A DNA stretch of 64,000 nucleotides from Anastrepha obliqua (lineage: Eukaryota > Arthropoda > Insecta > Diptera > Tephritidae): the NCBI RefSeq assembly GCF_027943255.1, contig NC_072895.1, positions 74,774,001 through 74,838,000 of the forward strand, in the 5' to 3' direction. The notes below the pieces were generated by a model. That model was not told the DNA's origin. It made no database searches and saw only the letters and a program-made list of their open reading frames with translations. Both the position numbers and the translations under genes were made by a program. Shown piece after piece: positions 10,374 to 22,129 of this stretch. The first letter of the stretch is position 1; the number at the start of each line of letters is the position of its first letter.

Positions 10374-11379
10374 CTACTGTGGGCAAAAAGTAAGGTGAAT
10401 TTATTTGTCAAACTTCGCGGGATTAAAATTTCGCTCTAGTTACTTTTTTCATGAGTTGGCAGCACTGTTAATAACATCTGGGCCAACTTTCATGTGGATG
10501 TCATTATCAGTAATATATTTACGCTTGTGTTTACCAAACGACCAAGAGTGCATTTTTCGATTTTTACAATGTCTGATTTGATTGAGCAGAGAAGGGCCAT
10601 CAAATTTTGTTTGCGGAATGAAATTTCGGCTGCGGAAACGTTTAGCATGTTGCAGAAGGCATTTGGTGATTCGACCATGTCGCAGAAAAATGTTATTATC
10701 GACGACAACAGATGACCAACACATTAATAAAGTGAAGGAGTTAATGCTCAAAAATCGTCGGTTGACTGTTAAAGACCTTACTGATATGATCGGAATATCA
10801 GAAGGATCTGTGAAAACCATTTTGAAAGACCATTTGGGCCTACGAAAAGTCAAATCTCGTTTGGTACCGAAAACTCTTTCAGACTATCAGGACAAGCTGA
10901 AATGCATCATTACGGGAGATGAGACTTGGATTTATGCTTACGACCCTGAAACAACCGACCAATCAAGCGAATATCGTGCTAAAGGCGAGGCCCGGCCGAA
11001 AGAGCACGTCAAAGTCGTTCAAAAATAAAGGTCATGATGACAGTTTTTTTTCGATTTTCGTGGTGTGGTGCACTATGAATTCCTTCCATCTGGCCAAACT
11101 GTTAATAAGGAATATTATTTGGCTATTCCCAAAACTCAAGAGACCACTCCGGGGAACGCGTTTCGAGTCGATTGAGGAGATAAAAGCTGAATCGAAGAAG
11201 GTGCTGATGGCTATACCGGAAATGGACTATTTGGCATGTTTCGGGGATTGGAAAAATCGTTGGCATAAGTGTATTTCATCGAGAGGGGATTATTTTGAAG
11301 GGGATGAAATTGATTCACAAGAATAAATAAAGATTTTTCATTTTACAAACGAATTCCCCTTACTTCTTGCCCACAGTAG
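10374..11379 (+). mobile_element. DD34D mariner, copy 1, internally deleted (1006 bp)
   Basis: The ends are CTACTGTGGGCAAAAAGTAA and its complement, flanked by TA (10372-10373 and 11380-11381). The transposase starts at ATG 10570 (M-S-D-L-I-E-Q). Compared with the copy at 45534-46841 it lacks about 75 bp after 10691, an in-frame ~51 bp at about 10876, and about 180 bp at about 11118 that held the second and third catalytic Asp (H-H-D-N-A-P-S-H and S-P-D-L-A-P-C-D). The T run at 11044-11051 has 8 T, which shifts the frame. The G-D-E-T-W first-Asp motif is kept. The ends look usable, so it could only be moved in trans. Confidence 0.9.
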
Positions 11380-11381
11380 TA

Positions 11382-14118
11382 TTAACACAAATTCATGTTT
11401 GAAGTCACTTTAGCTTCTCATCTGTTATTTAAATTTTTAATCCTCCTCTTTCTCTTGCTTCTCGTTTTTCTAAAAATTCTAATTTTTTTTCAGTATCGTG
11501 CTCATTATTAAATAATAAACGGTTTTGTATTCAGTGACAACTAAAATTTGACACTCTTTAATCTATTGCTTCATTTTGGAAGTAGAGAGAAAGGGGAAGA
11601 ATTTAATCGCCCTCTGCGAAAATGATAGTGGAAAGGTAGTAGAAATAGTACGCAAAGTAAACAATACGTTTTAATAACGGTCGCCACGTTTGTTCTAAAT
11701 ATAAAGAAAAGTCTTCATAGTAGAATTTAACATTGAAATTTTTAATAAAATTCGCATACCACACGACATGTTTAATTCTTGCCATATACCCTGATTTCCG
11801 AAACCCATATCGAACGCTATTGACACTAATGTGTAGATACCCAATGTCGTTTATTATTATTGCATTATATACGATTTCCTACTACTATACATAATATAGT
11901 AGTGCCACAAAGTCAACCAACAACCTAATATGTAATTCGCTCTACCTCACTTGGCTATGGTTCATGTTGGTTAATTTAAAGATAATCGTTTGCTTAAGTT
12001 TACTTTTTATCATCTTTTATTATCTCTCACCATCTTATAGCCATTGTAAAGTATTCGTTCTAACACATAAGTTAATGTGCCATCTATTTATTTCTTAAAA
12101 TGTATGTACATACACACATATGTACATATATTACTTACCGAACTTTCTGAAAATGGTGAAGAAATTAAGGGCATTGAGGGAGATGGCATCATTTGTGAGT
12201 TGGAAGTACGGCCAATTAAATTACATCTTGACAGGGAAACATCTATAAACTGCCACGAGGATGCTTATTTTCTAAAAATATAATACGTGTTTTTCGAAAA
12301 ATTCAAATTTAATAAATGGAAGACAACTTGCAATTTTCTCTTAATCTCTCTATTTAATTTTTTTTTTATATATTCGTCCTGATGTTCATGTTAACTGTGA
12401 AATACTCGATGTGATCTTATTCATGAGCGCATCCAAACAACAAACTTGGAACTTCAACGAAAAAGTAATTAAAACTTTACAAAAAGGTTTGCCAACTGAT
12501 GCTTCTTTTGCGTTTTGGAATGACTGTCACATATTTCACACATCACAACTGGTGAACAGTGCTGTCAACACGCTATACATACGTAAGTGTCTACAGGCTT
12601 ATACGAATGCTATATTTGTATAAGTACCCTGCAGTCAAACCTACAAGTTCTGAACTACATACCTTACCATCCCTTTGCTTTGCATTTGAAGTAGTTCGCT
12701 TCTGTTTTCAATGCTAGCAGCTGGTATTTTTAACATGGCGATGTCTTCCGAAATTGTATATATCAGCATACGGATGCATCAGCATTACGCCAGTTAATGA
12801 ATCAATGAACTACATCAGTGGTATACTAGTTAATGAACTAGTTCACAAGAAAATATTTATATATTATTTAAAACATATGCGTGACATCTCTAAAATGTTG
12901 TGTAAACATTCACGTCGATCGGGTTTATATACCTGCTTGACTTTAAAGCGTTTTCTTAAACTTGTTTTTATTGTGTGCCATAACTCAAAGTCTACCCTAT
13001 TTAATTTGAAATTATTCACAGTACTCCTTTAACTAATTCACTAGGTATACCTGGGAGTTATTTTGATTTCATTTTTAATAACCTTATAATAGGCCTCTTA
13101 GCGTTGGAATAGAGTTGCCGAAAAGCGCATTGTTTGTAAAATAATGAGGTATACCAGTTTTATAAGGTGTAATCAAATCGTTAGCTGCGAATCCTCTTCG
13201 ATAACTTTGTTGTTGCTTTCACATGCAAATTTTTCGCCAAGTGAGCCGAGCAGAGAGATAGCGAGCAGAGAAGTGGCGAATAGAAGAAGTCTATTAACAA
13301 ATCTACCGATGTGCTACGAAAAACATCTGTACAGGGTTACCTCGAGCAACATCGCCTTTAGCATATGCATTTTTAAGTTTTTGTTTCAAATCCTGTTTGG
13401 AGTTACGATGTACACAGCAAAACAATTTTTTTCGAGCCTCCGATATTCATTGCCACTTGATTAATTTGCAATATTTTGCAAGGAAAATTTAACAAAATAT
13501 TTTTCAATGTAGTACAGTTGAAACGCAGTCGTAACAACTGAAGCGCGTGCAAGCAATCGTGGGATTCGCTAATCCTGCTAAGAAGAGTTCCACGGCAGTT
13601 CACGTGAGGGGTTGGCAGTTAGAGAGTCAGGTATGCAGACTCTGTGCAGTTCTATTAACTCGCTCGGCATTAACGGTTGCCATAGCAAGGAAAATAACAT
13701 ACAATTTATTAAACCGAAAACTGTGTTTGATTTATGGGGTATGGGAATAAGTTTCCGCCCCCATAAAAATAATGTCGCTGCTGACACTATTTTCGTGTTC
13801 CCTGTAGTAATATACTGGTGATTTGAAGGTGCATAGGTGAGGTCTCGGTCGCAGTTGTTGTTGTTGTGTAGGGTTGAGCATTCATGCTGAAATATTCGTA
13901 ATTAGCGACTAGCGCCGTTTTACTGCCACTGTTCTCGTGTAATGATGTCGTGTGTTTTTGCTTTATTTTTAAGTCAGCAACATACTTTTTATCTCTATGT
14001 CTGAGATTTCATTAATTTGCTGTGAGAAACGCCTGCCAAAAGAGCAAAGTCTTGCTCTAGCTAGACCTGGACATCCAGGTGATACCCGACGTTCAAGTGC
14101 CTGTAGGGGTTGCAGTTA
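11382..14118. other. Intergenic, AT-rich, no recognised gene
   Basis: Nothing recognisable apart from one candidate open stretch at 12131-12280, listed separately. The minus frame 11603-11785 (60 codons) and the plus frames at 12754-13032 and 13144-13464 have no family motifs. The stretch 13860-13875 has a short GTTGTT run. Confidence 0.5.
12131..12280 (+). other. Unrecognised open stretch, possible exon fragment
   Basis: About 50 codons without repeat-like composition: it begins near L-L-T-E-L-S-E-N-G-E-E-I-K-G-I and ends at a TAA after Y-F-L-K-I. It is richer in charged residues (Glu, Lys, Asp) than the random frames around it. No domain is recognised and no convincing splice sites or start are visible. 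It may be chance. Confidence 0.2.
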
Positions 14119-14688
14119 TAAGGCGTTTTTCAATAGGTGCGCTTCAACTTTTTTCCGATAGGGAGGGCGAACGACGCAATATTTTTTATTTTTCGCTTGT
14201 CATTTGTAAACTTCATTAGTATACATTTCATCATGGAACGCTACACACTTGAGCAACGATTGCAAATGGTGCAAATTTTTTATGAAAATAATCGTTCTGT
14301 TGCTGCTACTTTAATCCAGATTTTTTCCAAAAAATCATCTTCAGTGATGAAGCTCACTTTTGGCTCAATGGCTTTGTCAACAAGCAAAATATGCGTTACT
14401 GGGCAGAAAGCAATCCACACGTGATTCATGAGGCACCGTTGCATCCCGAAAAATCACTGTTTGGTGCGGTTTACATGCCGGCGGCATAATTGGCCCATAT
14501 TTTTTCGTTGACGAGAACGATCGCCACGTTACTGTGAATGGAAATCGATACCGCGACATGATAAACGATTATTTTTGGCCACAATTGAATGGTATGGACT
14601 TAGACGACATGTGGTTTCAACAGGACGGGGCCACAAGCCACACAGCACACGCTACAATTGATTTGTTGAAGAGTAAGTTCGATTAGCG

Positions 14689-15989
14689 AAGTTGTCCCAC
14701 AACTGCAATTGAAGCGATAGTAGGATTATCCCCACTGCATATATTCATAGGGAAATGTGCAGCTAGAAATGCACTAAAAATGCAAATCTTGTCAAATAAG
14801 GAATACAGTGACTTTGGTCATATGAGTATTCTAAGAAAAATACCGGATAGGGATATTAGCTGTTCAGTAACAGACTACATGATTCCGAAACGGGTCTTCA
14901 ATAGAAATTATGAGATAATTATCTCAGACCGTGATGAATGGGAAATTGGAGGACCTTGGGTTAACCCAAAAAGTCTAATATGGTTCACTGATGGTTCAAA
15001 AACAAATACTGGAGTTGGTGCCGGGATCTTTGGACCCAACACAAAAATTTCAGAACCCATGGGCAAATGGTCCAGTGTCTTCCAGGCCGAAATCCAAGCG
15101 ATTTCGATCTGTGCACTGACAAATCTAAAAAGGGGTATCAAAGGGGCCCACATAACTATATATTCGGACAGCCAAGCGGCACTGAAAGCACTAATGTCTC
15201 ATTCTTTGGAGTCGAGACTAGTGGAAGAATGTGTAAACAATCTTCAAAAATTATGTACAAAAAATACGGTTGTACTTTGCTGGGTTCCAGGTCACTCTGG
15301 AATCGAGGGTAACGAAATTGCTGATGAACTGGCAAGGGCTGGATCGACATCAGATCTTATAGGACCAGAACCATATTGTGGTATCAACTGGGCGGAAGCT
15401 AAATCCAGGGTAGACCAATGGGAACATACTCTCAGAATAGCTTACTGGGAAGATAATCTGAAACTTCGTCAAGCCAAGAGGTTGGTTAGACCTTTTACCT
15501 ACAAAAAGGAACTGATTAACTTACGGAAAGTAGATATCAGGAAAATAGTAGGCTTTCTTACGGGCCACTACTATCTAAACTATCATCTTAACAGAATTCA
15601 ACTCCTCAGGGACACTGAGTGTAGACTCTGTTTTGAAGATGATGAAACAACGGAGCACTTATTGTGCGAGTGCGTTGCACTGGCTAGAACCAGAATGCAA
15701 ATTTTCCACCGTGATCAACTGGATCCGGAAGAAATAAAGAAAGCTCCTATTACAGATATACTAAGGTTTATACGTATAGCAGAAAAATTGTTGGAAGAAC
15801 ATGGCTTTCAACCAACTCCTTTCCAAAGGCAGAGAACAACTAGGCAAACTAGAACCTGATGTAGTGGTCGGGTAACTTTCGCGGATGATCAGAAGGATCA
15901 TCCATATTAAATTAGGTAGCTTGACACAAAAGATCTTTTAGGTCGCAGTGTCGGTCATTGGACCACCTACTAGGATAAAAAAAAAAAAA
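14689..15989 (+). mobile_element. 5'-truncated non-LTR retrotransposon (Loa/I/R1-like) with poly(A) and target duplication
   Basis: It is flanked by a perfect 14-bp duplication AAGTTCGATTAGCG (14675-14688 and 15990-16003) and ends in an A run (15976 onward), the signature of target-primed reverse transcription. Only the 3' ~1.3 kb was copied: the end of the reverse transcriptase ORF with RNase H, then ~120 bp of 3' UTR. The perfect duplication and the open reading frame mean it inserted recently compared with its neighbours. Confidence 0.95.
14690..15859 (+). CDS. Non-LTR polyprotein C-terminus: RNase H and CCHC domain (5'-truncated)
   Basis: The frame is open from the truncation point (14690) to TGA at 15857-15859, about 389 codons; the internal ATG at 14780 is not the natural start. 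The RNase H domain shows all four acidic residues: W-F-T-D-G-S-K (about 14981), Q-A-E-I-Q-A (about 15087), Y-S-D-S-Q-A-A-L (about 15163) and E-I-A-D-E-L-A (about 15313), with W-V-P-G-H-S-G just before the last. Near 15617-15670 is a C-x2-C-x8-H-x4-C zinc motif (C-R-L-C...T-E-H-L-L-C-E-C). This order is typical of the Loa, I and R1 groups. Without promoter and endonuclease it is a dead-on-arrival copy. Confidence 0.9.
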   Translation, partial: SCPTTAIEAIVGLSPLHIFIGKCAARNALKMQILSNKEYSDFGHMSILRKIPDRDISCSVTDYMIPKRVFNRNYEIIISDRDEWEIGGPWVNPKSLIWFTDGSKTNTGVGAGIFGPNTKISEPMGKWSSVFQAEIQAISICALTNLKRGIKGAHITIYSDSQAALKALMSHSLESRLVEECVNNLQKLCTKNTVVLCWVPGHSGIEGNEIADELARAGSTSDLIGPEPYCGINWAEAKSRVDQWEHTLRIAYWEDNLKLRQAKRLVRPFTYKKELINLRKVDIRKIVGFLTGHYYLNYHLNRIQLLRDTECRLCFEDDETTEHLLCECVALARTRMQIFHRDQLDPEEIKKAPITDILRFIRIAEKLLEEHGFQPTPFQRQRTTRQTRT

Positions 15990-16383
15990 AAGTTCGATTA
16001 GCGCATTATTTCCAGAAATGGACCGGTCGAATGACCGCCGCGATCATGTGATTTGACGCCTCTAGACTATTTTCTTTGGGGTTATGTGAAGTCGTTGGTC
16101 TACAGTAACAAGCCGGCGACGATTTGTGAGCTCAGAGCCAATATTGAACGCGAAATTGCTGGAATTTCGGCCGATTTATGCAAAAGAGTGGTCGAAAATA
16201 GGGTTCAACGATTGGACTTCGTAAAACGTGCACGCGGTGGTCATGCAAAAGAAATCGAATTTCATACTTAAATGTATATGTTCAAACTCGATAATAAAAA
16301 AAAATTAGTTGAAAAAGTCAAACCGTTTGTGTTTTATTCAAAAAAGTGCAAAAGTTGAAGCGCTCTTACTGAAAAACGCTTTA

Positions 16384-17117
16384 CGTGAAATGTTTGGCCG
16401 AGAGCATCCTAAAAGATAATTCGTTTTCTGATTGTTGTACGATGCTCATGTTTTTCTTGTAATACTACACGTATTTATTTGCTTCCACCTTTTTTCGGCT
16501 AAAGCATAGTAGTGCGAGGCAAAGGATGTTTTTATTGTGTTAAAAGAGGTTTCATAATTATTAATTTCGTTAAAATTAAATTTTATTTTATATATATTTT
16601 AGCAATTTAATGCTTTCTTATGTTGATAATCTAATTGTAGTATACCTTTTAATCTTAAATATTGTAAAATTTGTATATTAGTTTTGAATTAATATCTTAT
16701 GTGTATGTTCTGAATTTTGTTAGGCATTAATGCATAAATAAATAAATACCCTGGGCAGATGAAAAAATTCAAATTAGCAGAGAAAAGTATGTTGCTATTG
16801 CTCTTGCACATATAATCGGCATATCTCGTCTGCAACGAAAATATAGGTGCAATACCCATAACACCATAAATTTGCTGATCGAACTGACATATGGGCAACA
16901 CTGTAATCGATTAGAGGTGTCGTGCCATAATTTCATAGTCATAACCATAACAATAGAGACCAATTGAATTTTCGTTTTTCGCCGTAACCATAAAAAGTTA
17001 CATGGTGTTGCGTTGTGCTGCATTCAGGTTTTTTGCATTGTGGTATACTTTTCTTTAGTTTCGAACTTCGACATGCACAAATATGTGATTGTATGTGTAA
17101 ATATCATCTACTTATGG
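16384..17117. other. Intergenic, contains one copy of a small dispersed repeat
   Basis: AT-rich. The segment 16801-16844 (CTCTTGCACATATAATCGGC and following) matches 20740-20783 at about nine bases in ten. Nothing else is recognised. Confidence 0.5.
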
Positions 17118-19018
17118 CTTCTTCTTCTTCTTCTTAATTGGCGCGATAACCGCCTACGCGATTTTAGCCGAGTTTAACAAAGCGCGCCAGTCGTTTCTTT
17201 CTCGTGCTAACCGGCACCAAGAGAAGCCAAGTCCTTTCCCCACTTGATCTTTCCAACGCAGAGAAAACCTCCTTCTACACTAGCTGGTACCTCATGGAAT
17301 ACTTTCAGAGCCGGAGTGTTTGTATCCATTCGGACGACATGACCCAGCCTGCATACCCGCTGGATCTTTATTCGCTGCGCTATATCTATGTCGTCGTAAA
17401 GCTCATACATCGTTCCATCGCCTGCGCTATTCGCCGTTGCCAACGTGTAAAGGTCCGAAAATCTTCCGCAGAATCTTTCTCCCAAACACTCCCCGCGTCG
17501 TTTCATCGGATGTTGTCATCGTCCACGCTTCTGCGCCATACTTTACGACGGGCATGTTGAGAGTCTTGTAGAGTGTTAGTTTTGTTCGTCGGGAAAGGAC
17601 TTTACTACTCAATTGCCTACTTAGTCCAAAGTAGCTCTTGTTGGCAGGAGAGATTCTACGTTGGATTTCAAGGCTGACATTGTTATCGGTGTTAATGCTG
17701 GTTCCTAAATAAAGGAAGTCCTTTACAACCTCGAAATCATAACTGTCCACAGTGACGTGGGTGCCGATACGCGAGTGCGCCAACTGTTTGTTTCAAGACA
17801 GTTGATACTTCGTTTTGTTTTCGTTCACCACCAGTCCCATTCATTTTGCCTCTTTATCCAGTTTGGAGAAGGCAGAACTAACAGCGCGGTTGTTAAGGCC
17901 GATGATATCGCTATCATCGGCATACGCCAACAATTGTACGCTCTTATAAAATATTGTGCCTGAGCGATTAAGTCCTGCGGCTCGTACGATCCTCTCCAAC
18001 ATCAGGTTAAAGAAGTCACACGACAGCTAGTCACCCTGTCTCGTTTGGTATCAAACGGCTCGGAGAGGTCCTTCCCAATTCTGACGGCGCTGCTGGTGTT
18101 GAGCAACGTCATCTTGCATAGCCGTATTCAGACATCGCGGCATAGAGGAAACTCCTTTCGGTACTGTCGAATGCAGGTTTGAAATCGACGAAAAGATGGG
18201 GTGTGTCGATTTTCCTTTCGTGGGTCTTTTCCAAGATTTGGCGTATTGTAAATATTTGGTCGATGGTAGACTTTCCAGGTCTAAAGCCACACTGATAAGG
18301 TCGAATCAGTTGGTTGACTGTGGGCTTCAGCCTTTCACACAATACGCTCGCTAGAACCTTATAGACGATATTTAGAAGACTAATCCCGCGGAACACACTT
18401 AAATTCCAATCGGCAGGCATGCTTTCATCCGACCATATTTTGCATAGATGCTGATGCATGCATCTTACCAGCTCCTCGCCGCATTGTTTGAATAGTTAAG
18501 CCGGCAGTTCGTAGACGCCCACGGCTTTGTTGTTCTTTAGCCGCGTTATCGCTATTCTCACCTCGTCGTGGTCGGTTAGTGGAACGACAGTTCCGTCGTC
18601 AAGGATAGAGATATCGGGATCTTTATATTCTCTGTGACATGCGCAGCTGTCACTAGTTAACAGATTCGAGAAATGTACCCTCCGTAATTTAGGTATGCTC
18701 TGGATGTCAGTAACCAGATCACCGTCTTTGTTCTTACAGGAAAACGTCCCGGTCTTAAAACCTTCGGTAAGCCGTCGAACTTTCTAGTAAAACTTTCGGG
18801 CGTTGTTCCTATTGGCCAGCATCTCAAGCTCCTCGCACTCACGTATTTCGGCCTCTCGTTTCTTCTTTCGGATAATATGTCTATCTTCCTTTTTTAGTTC
18901 TCGGTAGCGATCCTACATGGCTCGCGTTGTGCCCGATCGCAGCGTGGCTCTATAGGCAGCATGACATTCCTCGTCGTACCAACTGCTTTTTCGGCCTCTC
19001 CGGAATCCGGATTGTTGG
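17118..19018 (-). mobile_element. RTE-type non-LTR retrotransposon, 5'-truncated and decayed
   Basis: On the minus strand, coding starts near 19018 with W-Y-D-E-E-C-H-A-A-Y-R, continues through L-K-N-N-K-A-x-G-V (about 18530) and the reverse transcriptase box F-R-G-I-S-L-L-N ... Y-Q-C-G-F-R-P-G-K-S-T ... F-V-D-F-K-P-A-F-D-S (18455-18170), and ends with Y-G-A-E-A-W-T-M-T-T-S-D-E (about 17520). The YADD box region (about 17900-17930) reads Y-A-D-D-S-D-I with frameshifts nearby. The 3' end is GCGCCAATTAAG followed by (AAG)n at 17121-17134, a short tandem-repeat tail as in RTE elements. Several stops and frameshifts are present. The endonuclease domain is missing. Confidence 0.8.
18109..18459 (-). 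pseudogene. RTE reverse transcriptase core fragment
   Basis: This is the longest clean part of the RTE copy at 17118-19018 (116 codons). It covers the fingers/palm start: R-G-I-S-L-L-N-I-V-Y-K-V-L, the Q-C-G-F-R-P-G-K-S-T motif and the first catalytic-Asp region F-V-D-F-K-P-A-F-D-S. The two further catalytic Asp residues (YADD box) lie downstream in a different frame, so the protein is broken. The ATG at its start is internal to the original ORF. Confidence 0.8.
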
Positions 19019-20985
19019 ACAGTTAAAAAACCAGTCAAAGTAGATAAAGTTTCAAATACTTACTGGTAAGCTTAATTACACTTCTAAGCGATTGAGTAAA
19101 TAGAACCATGTATTAAAAAAACTCAATTTTATATAATTTTATTTTTAAAAATCATATATATGTATCTAAAAATCTCACTGTCCTCAAACTAAATTGAAAC
19201 AGCTTCGAGTAAAATGCTATAACATAACAACAACAAAAACTACAAACGAAAAATAAAGTAATTTTTGTTCTTCACACATCTCTAATTGATCACTTTGCAA
19301 CTAGTGCAATTCTAGCCACTCTCGAACTAGTACTCCTTCCATTTTGGTACTTGATTCATGAACTAAAATATTTGACGAGTAGCTTTGACTTCCACTACAA
19401 AAATGTTTGTGTAGGAAAATTCATTTTGGAAATTGAAATTATTGAACATTCGAAATAGCCTGCAGATGCAAAGTATATATTTCGATAAAAGGATATGCAA
19501 TTATGTCATTTGCCCTACAGGTACTGATTTGTATATATATAAATTTGTAAACACTCCCAAAATGTCTATCTACCAAAGCAGGATATACAATATGATTACT
19601 TGTGGTCAGAAGACTCCAGATTGAATATGGTTACGAATTATAAGTATGTACATATGTATGCAATCGTTGACAAATTCTCTTTTATTACTTACATATGGAC
19701 TGAACTAGTTGCACTTGTGCCAGCAGTAATTTGGAGTTAATGATATCTGCTGTTCGGCTTAAGTCGAGAGGCATTAGTGAAGTTATGTTGAAATACCTTC
19801 ACTAATGTGCCAGAGTCACTGCTTTTGAAGTCAGAATGTCGATTGAGAGTTCGCAATTATAACAGCAATGCAATCAGCGACAAATGAGCAAAGTAATGCC
19901 TAGCCAGACAGCACACGGATTCTGGTCCCTCTAAATAGGGATCATGCTGCAAGCTTACATGGGTAGGTTGATTTACAGTTTCTTCCGTTACATGCGGGCA
20001 TGTATTTAAGTGCTATCCAATGACCGGTTAGTTGCATCACACTGTATAATAAAAAGAGATTCTACTGCTGTGGCCTAAAGAAATTTGCCTTACTCTCTGT
20101 ACGAATTGAACTCCAACATACATGTTTTAACTTTGTTTCACCTAAAAACATTTTTGAAAATTTTATATATTTTTATGTTGCATAGGGAGACAATCACAAA
20201 TATGTTTTTGTGTAAATAGGACGGGTTTTTGTTGCGCTTCCGCGTTTTTCACTTTTCATCTGAGTATTTTTGCCATTTAAAATTGTCATTGAAGCTGTTA
20301 ATGAGAATTCGCCTGACATCTTCGCTAATCTGTGCAGTGCAGTGCATTATAAAAACCCTTCACTGCGGGAGACGGTCAGATTGCTAAGTGCCAGATGCAA
20401 AACGCAAAATAACTACAGCCAGGGATCAATTGTCGTTGAACTGTTCTCTTCATATGACCGGACTCTGCTCTTTAAATCAATTGCTGCCTTGTAAAGTCCC
20501 GCAAAGATCTATTAAACTCTTTCTCATTGATCAGCATTCTCTTTTTTTCTCAAATAATTCTTATTTTAGAGTTTAATATAATGATAATTTATGCTTCTTT
20601 TTACCTTATGTTTCTATAAATGCGTTACTCACATTTCTCTTCCCTTCTAACTTTCCATTTGTTATCTTTCTTCGCCCTCTTACTCTCTTCAAGTACAGCA
20701 AAGAAACGGGAGAAGCATATGCCATCTTAACGCCCAAAGCTCTTGCATACATAATCGGCATATCACGTCTGCAACGAAAATATCGCCCCGCGTTAGTGAG
20801 AGATATGTACGTAAACAAAAGTAGGCTCACCGACCAGTTAAAAAAAAAAAACAATTAAATTAGATTAAGATTCAAATACTTACTGGTAGGCTTAACTTTA
20901 CTTTTAAATATACCATCTTAACGCCCAAAGCTTACCAGCCAAAATATCGGCATGGCATGACATATTGTTGTATGCATTTCCGAAT
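19019..20985. other. Intergenic with small dispersed repeats
   Basis: AT-rich. 19020-19090 and 20836-20910 are similar ~65-bp segments sharing TTCAAATACTTACTGGTA. 20722-20741 and 20913-20932 are a perfect 20-bp direct repeat (CCATCTTAACGCCCAAAGCT). On the minus strand, about 20050-19905 can be read with L-T-G-H-W and several Cys, faintly like the C-terminus of an RNase H-type non-LTR element; too decayed to call. The plus frame 20270-20494 is unrecognised. Confidence 0.45.
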
Positions 20986-20989
20986 TTTG

Positions 20990-22125
20990 GTTCTCTGCAT
21001 GGAATTTTGACAATTTGTTTTGTGTTCAAGGATATACACTTTTTCATTCAGATAGACTTGTTAGGTCCGGTTTGTCTTATAGAATTATATGTACATCAGA
21101 TCCTTACAGTTCAATTGAATAGTTCTTTTTTGAACTCATGACTACAAAAATTCTAATAGGATGTGTTTATAGACCTCACAAACACATTGCTTACACCTCA
21201 TGGTATTTAAAATCTCAGTCTCAGCTTTATTGATATTGTAATAGCTGGCGATTTTAACAGTGATTTGCTAACTTAAAATAAATTTTCTCAAGCAGCGCAA
21301 AATCTAGGTATTTTCCCAGAAAAATTCTCAACTTCTACTCATTTCACCCGAACAAGCAGCACGCCTTGCACATATTTTTTGCAAAATCAATCCGATTAGG
21401 GAATCTAATAGCGACTTTGGACGCATCGCAATACTACCTTTTTTGTCCAGGGTACTTGAATGCATAATGTATGCTCAAAAAAATCTTTTCTGAGTCGAAC
21501 TCTGCTGGTCAATCGGTACCAATCTGGTTTTAGATCCAACGAGGTCACAAGGTCATTAGCTCTTGTTAATACCTTGGCGAATGAATTCAATTCACTAGAT
21601 CGGCCCGATCATTTAACGTGTTTAGTGAGAAATAAAGTTTCTTTGTGTCTGAAAGTCAGTTATTCGTTCTTGCTCTACGTCTCTGCAACGCTCTACCACA
21701 AAAGATGAAAACCATTCGAAGTACAATTCCCTTAAAAAATGAGCTCCTACATTATTTTGCCAACTAAATTGTTCTTCTCCTCTTACTTTCACTTTTTACA
21801 GCCTACTATTCCACCTTGTCAAATCTCTAAGGCTTTTGATCGGGTTTCCCATGTAATATTAATAAGCAAATTAGCCTGCATTGGATTTCACTAAGCCTTC
21901 TTAAGTTGGGTCTCATCTTACTTGCTTAATCGCCATTGCTTAGTTGTTGTCGACAATGTTAGGACTCTTCTTTCGTTCCTTACTCTGGGGTTCCGCAAGG
22001 TGGTATTCTGGGTCCGCTTTTTTGTTCTGTTTTTCATCGATATCTTGCTTCTCGTCAGCAAGATTCATTCTTTATGCAAACGACGTTAAGATATATTTGA
22101 CGATCACTAGCTCTCTCATCTGAAT
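20990..22125 (+). pseudogene. Jockey-type non-LTR remnant (endonuclease and reverse transcriptase pieces)
   Basis: In changing plus-strand frames one reads an endonuclease-like segment I-G-C-V-Y-R-P-H and I-A-G-D-F-N-S-D (21155-21270), then S-R-V-L-E-C-I-M-Y-A-Q (21443-21475), the S-K-A-F-D-R-V-S-H box (about 21828-21854), V-P-Q-G-G-I-L-G-P-L-L-F (about 21989-22024) and Y-A-N-D-V-K-I-Y-L (about 22074-22100), where FADD would be expected. The order is that of jockey/CR1-type elements. There are many frameshifts and stops, and about 100 unrelated bases near 21715-21815. Confidence 0.65.
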
Positions 22126-22129
22126 AGAT

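Larger units (their letters stand above)
14233..16271 (+). pseudogene. DD41D mariner transposase, deleted and interrupted
   Basis: It starts M-E-R-Y-T-L-E-Q at 14233 and runs about 29 codons, then jumps to F-F-Q-K-I-I-F-S-D-E-A-H-F (14323 on), so roughly 110 codons of the DNA-binding region and linker are gone and the frame changes at the junction. W-F-Q-Q-D-G-A-T (about 14611-14634) keeps the second Asp. After the retrotransposon, coding resumes at 16004 and ends at 16271 with the D-Y-F-L-W-G region and a G-G-H-A-K-E-I-E-F-H-T C-terminus. The third catalytic Asp (L-D-Y-F) is in this part. It cannot make an active enzyme. Confidence 0.85.
14121..16381 (+). mobile_element. DD41D mariner with internal deletion, split by a non-LTR insertion
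   Basis: The left end AGGCGTTTTTCAATAGGTGC and the complement of the right end, AAGCGTTTTTCAGTAAGAGC, form ~30-bp inverted repeats flanked by TA (14119-14120, 16382-16383). Without the inserted retrotransposon and its duplication the element would be about 946 bp, compared with ~1250-1280 bp for full-length relatives here. The missing part lies between the first helix-turn-helix and the first catalytic Asp. The non-LTR copy at 14689-15989 interrupts the transposase between the second and third catalytic Asp. Confidence 0.85.
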
